Of a stretch of DNA of 8,251 nt, positions 6,202 through 8,251 are shown piece by piece; position 1 is the stretch's first letter, and the number at the start of each line of letters is the position of its first letter. Source of the DNA: Bacteroidota bacterium (GTDB taxonomy: Bacteria > Bacteroidota > Bacteroidia > Flavobacteriales > Flavobacteriaceae); the NCBI GenBank assembly GCA_018656255.1, contig JABHYI010000287.1, positions 1-8,251 on the forward strand, written 5' to 3'. The notes beneath the pieces are model-generated. The model worked only from the letters and a program-made list of their open reading frames with translations, ran no database searches and was not told the origin of the DNA. The translations under genes and the position numbers were made by a program.

Positions 6202-6708
6202 ATGAATCAAAGAGAGTTTTTGGATATTATACTGCCTATAAAAGATAGCTTGTATAGACTAGCTAAAAGTTATTTGATATCTAACGATGAGGCGCAAGAT
6301 GCAGTACAAGAGGTTTTTTTAAAATTATGGAAAAATAAAGAATCTATTAACAACTATAATAGCCCAAAAGCTTTTGCTTTTACTATGACAAAAAATTACT
6401 GTTTGGATAGATTAAAATCTAAACAGGCTTCTAATTTAAAAATAGTACATGTTAATTTTAAAAATCGAACTAATTTAGACAAAGACATAGAGGCTAAAGA
6501 CGAAGTTTCAATACTCTTTACACTAATGCAGAAATTGCCAGAGCAGCAAAAATTAATATTGCATTTGCGAGATGTTGAGCAGTATGAGTTTTCTGAAATT
6601 GCAAAAATCACAAACAGTAGCCAAGCTAACGTGCGCGTTACCCTTTCAAGAGCTCGGAAAAAGATAAAAGAGTTATTATTAAAACAATACAATCATGGAG
6701 TACAGTAA
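6202..6708 (+). CDS. ECF RNA polymerase sigma factor (rightward system)
   Basis: This is a 168-residue ECF sigma factor of the general Bacteroidota type. Region 2 covers about 8-75, with NDEAQDAVQEVFLKLWKN (28-45) as the core-binding helix and SPKAFAFTMTKNYCLDRLK (54-72) as the -10 recognition part. A short linker leads to region 4 (about 102-160), with LPEQQKLILHLRDVEQYEFSEIA and the recognition helix SSQANVRVTLSRARKKIKE (139-157). A purine run AGGAAG (6194-6199) precedes the ATG by only 2 nt, so it is a poor Shine-Dalgarno match. The gene heads an operon with at least three downstream genes. Its stop overlaps the start of the next gene by 14 nt, the usual arrangement for a sigma/anti-sigma pair. 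It differs markedly from the leftward sigma factor and is not a recent duplicate. Confidence 0.93.
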   Translation: MNQREFLDIILPIKDSLYRLAKSYLISNDEAQDAVQEVFLKLWKNKESINNYNSPKAFAFTMTKNYCLDRLKSKQASNLKIVHVNFKNRTNLDKDIEAKDEVSILFTLMQKLPEQQKLILHLRDVEQYEFSEIAKITNSSQANVRVTLSRARKKIKELLLKQYNHGVQ

Positions 6709-7129
6709 AATTAAGGATTTACTAGATTTGTATTTTAAAGGCAATACTACATTAGACCAAGAGACGTCATTGCGTGCTTATTTTTATAGTGAAGATGTTG
6801 ATGATCGTTTAGAACCATATACAGTTCTATTTAATACCTTTGAGAAAGCAGCACAAGATGTATTTGAAGGTTCTTTACTAATTTCTAAAAAAACCAGATT
6901 CAATCAAAAGTGGTGGTTAAAGCTAGCTGCTGTAATGATTTCAATTATTGGTGTAGCAGGTTTTATGTATTCAGCCAACAGTAAAGCCATCCAAGAAAGA
7001 GAAGCTTTAGCGGCTTTAAAACAGAGTAAAGATGCCATGTATTTAATGGCAAGCCAATTTAATAAAGCAACGCAAAGGCTCTCTTTGGTAGATCAATTTC
7101 AAGAAACTAAAAACAAATATTTAAAATAA
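6695..7129 (+). CDS. Single-pass membrane protein, putative anti-sigma factor
   Basis: The 144-residue product starts inside the end of the sigma gene (14-nt overlap), which favours translational coupling. Residues 1-70 are a probable cytoplasmic domain beginning YSKIKDLLDLYFKGNTTLDQETSLRAYF. This resembles the N-terminal segment, with its YFxGxTTLxEExxLRxYF pattern, of small membrane proteins found after flavobacterial ECF sigma genes. One transmembrane helix lies at about 74-94 (WLKLAAVMISIIGVAGFMYSA), with an Asn-Gln-Lys-rich stretch just before it. A short helical C-terminal region (about 98-144) would be periplasmic. The protein contains no Cys and no His, so it cannot be a zinc-binding (ZAS-type) anti-sigma factor. 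Function is inferred from gene order and topology; binding to the sigma factor is not shown by the sequence. Confidence 0.82.
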   Translation: MEYSKIKDLLDLYFKGNTTLDQETSLRAYFYSEDVDDRLEPYTVLFNTFEKAAQDVFEGSLLISKKTRFNQKWWLKLAAVMISIIGVAGFMYSANSKAIQEREALAALKQSKDAMYLMASQFNKATQRLSLVDQFQETKNKYLK

Positions 7130-7145
7130 CTATAACACAAATATC

Positions 7146-7679
7146 ATGAAACAAATAGCCTTATTATTCGCTTTTATTACTATTCCTTTAGCCGTTTCTG
7201 GTCAAGGAAGTTTTGATTCTTTCGAGAATGAAAAAGATGTAACATCTGTTGTGGTGACAAAGAACATGTTTAAACTACTAAGTAAGATGGATTTAAATTC
7301 TAAAGATCCAGAAGTAAAAGATTATCTAAAAATGGTAGATAATCTTGAAACCATAAAGATTTTCACCACAGACAATCCAGATGTTGCTGCACGTATGTCT
7401 GCCAAGGTTACTAGTTATGTTGCCTCTAACGATGAGTTGTCTGAGTTAATGCGTGTAAAAGATGATGGTAAAAACATACGTTTCTACTCTAAACAAGGAG
7501 CTACAGACACTCTGGTTAGTGAGCTGTTAATGCATCTAGATGGACTTGTAAAAGGAAAGTCTAAGACGGTAGTGATGAGTATTACTGGAGTCATAGATTT
7601 AAAACAAATTGGTAAGTTAACACAAGAGCTAAAGGTTCCTGGTAGTGAGCAATTAAAGAACATCAATAAGCAAAATTAA
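7146..7679 (+). CDS. DUF4252 family protein, secreted/periplasmic
   Basis: A 177-residue protein with an N-terminal signal peptide (MKQIALLFAFITIPLAVSG, cleavage probable near residue 19 or 20) and no lipobox Cys, so it is probably periplasmic. The mature part matches the DUF4252 pattern: FENEKDVTSVVVTKNMFKLL (26-45), LETIKIFTTDN (67-77), LSELMRVKDDGKNIRFYSKQ (98-117), a predicted amphipathic stretch (122-134), and VVMSITGVIDLKQIGKLTQ (142-160) near the end. The family's function is unknown; it is common in Bacteroidota, often beside ECF sigma/anti-sigma genes. It lies 16 nt after the putative anti-sigma gene and 20 nt before a second DUF4252-like gene, so all are probably one operon. A role as an envelope component or signal modulator of this system is inference. 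Confidence 0.9.
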   Translation: MKQIALLFAFITIPLAVSGQGSFDSFENEKDVTSVVVTKNMFKLLSKMDLNSKDPEVKDYLKMVDNLETIKIFTTDNPDVAARMSAKVTSYVASNDELSELMRVKDDGKNIRFYSKQGATDTLVSELLMHLDGLVKGKSKTVVMSITGVIDLKQIGKLTQELKVPGSEQLKNINKQN

Positions 7680-7699
7680 TATCTCTAAAGTAATACATC

Positions 7700-8251
7700 A
7701 TGATAATTATAACAAGGTATATTATTGGAATCTCTTTGGCTTTACTAACTTTTTTGAGTTGTGACACCAGTAAATCCTTACAATCTTACATTGTAGAGAA
7801 ACAAGAAGACAACAGGTTTTTAAAGATAGATGTACCCACTAGTTTGCTCAGCGAGATTGATTCTCTTTCTAAAGAGCAAAAACAGGTTTTAGCTTCTATC
7901 AGAAAAATCAATGTTGTAGCCTACCCAAAAACGGAAGGTACTGAGCAAGATTATGAGAACGAAATAACAAGATTATCACTTATTTTTAATCAAGAAAAAT
8001 ACCAGAAACTAGCTAGTTTTAAATCAAAAAGTCAAAAAGTATCACTGATGTATTTAGGGTCTGTAACGGCAATAGATGAAGTTATTGTTTACGCCCTAGA
8101 TAACCAAACAGGATTGGCTGTTTTTAGACTTCTTGGCAAAGATATGAAACCCAGTGATGTCCTAAATTTATCAGAAATGTTAGAGAGCGGAAACATTGAT
8201 TTATCGAACTTAACAGGATTGCAAGATGTATTTTACCTAAAAACTGAAGTA
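7700..8251 (+). CDS. DUF4252-like lipoprotein, 3' end beyond the window
   Basis: An open frame of 184 codons runs from ATG 7700 to the window end with no stop. Residues 1-20 form a lipoprotein signal peptide (ISLALLTFLSC) with Cys21 as the likely lipidated residue, followed by Asp22. The mature region begins DTSKSLQSYIVEKQEDNRFL and then shows a layout like the gene before it. It has a KINVVAY strand (70-76), LSLIFNQEKYQKLASF (92-107), KVSLMYLG (113-120), an IDEVIVYALDN stretch (125-135) and LAVFRLLGKDMKPSDVLNL (139-157). This parallels the preceding DUF4252 protein's FTTDN to GVIDLKQIGKL course, so I call it a divergent paralogue with a membrane anchor. Similarity is by eye, hence the reserve. 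The C-terminus is truncated by the window, and the operon may continue. Confidence 0.82.
   Translation, partial: MIIITRYIIGISLALLTFLSCDTSKSLQSYIVEKQEDNRFLKIDVPTSLLSEIDSLSKEQKQVLASIRKINVVAYPKTEGTEQDYENEITRLSLIFNQEKYQKLASFKSKSQKVSLMYLGSVTAIDEVIVYALDNQTGLAVFRLLGKDMKPSDVLNLSEMLESGNIDLSNLTGLQDVFYLKTEV

Noticed and set aside
6396..6692. 98-codon minus-strand frame within the second sigma gene
   Set aside because: It overlaps conserved region 4 of the sigma factor and has no start context or recognisable content.
7484..7666. 60-codon minus-strand frame within the DUF4252 gene
   Set aside because: It is antisense to a well-supported gene.

Overview
The window looks like a stretch of chromosome from a member of the Flavobacteriaceae (Bacteroidota). 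The DNA is AT-rich, the proteins read like marine or soil flavobacterial orthologues (TypA, NUDIX/CoA pyrophosphatase-like, PlsC-like, ECF sigma factors, DUF4252 proteins), and Shine-Dalgarno sequences are mostly absent. Several gene upstream regions carry the Bacteroidota -7 promoter element TAnnTTTG. The genus cannot be fixed from the sequence alone. No rRNA, tRNA, CRISPR array, insertion sequence or phage gene was seen.

Layout, left to right. Positions 1-299 hold the C-terminal end of a prohibitin/SPFH-family protein, closed by a strong terminator. The translational GTPase gene typA/bipA (538-2331) follows, with a candidate promoter and a 15-bp palindrome in its leader. It faces a cyclophilin-type peptidyl-prolyl isomerase lipoprotein gene (2403-3146, minus) across a shared bidirectional terminator. 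The isomerase gene and a NUDIX hydrolase gene (3140-3787, plus) are transcribed head to head, and their start codons overlap inside the 7-bp string ATGACAT. A divergent PlsC-like acyltransferase gene (3848-4651) follows behind its own TATATTTG box. It ends at a 22-bp hairpin shared with the convergent genes that come next.

The right half (4731-8251) is the least ordinary part. Two ECF sigma-factor operons diverge from a 323-bp intergenic region. The leftward operon encodes a sigma factor that starts with TTG, followed 5 nt later by a four-helix membrane protein. The rightward operon encodes a second ECF sigma factor, then an overlapping gene for a small single-pass membrane protein that contains no Cys or His and is a candidate zinc-independent anti-sigma factor. 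Two DUF4252 proteins follow, one secreted through a signal peptide and one a lipoprotein that runs off the window edge. A reasonable inference is that each sigma factor is held by the membrane protein encoded after it, and that the DUF4252 pair are envelope outputs or sensors of the rightward system. Nothing in the sequence gives the inducing signal.
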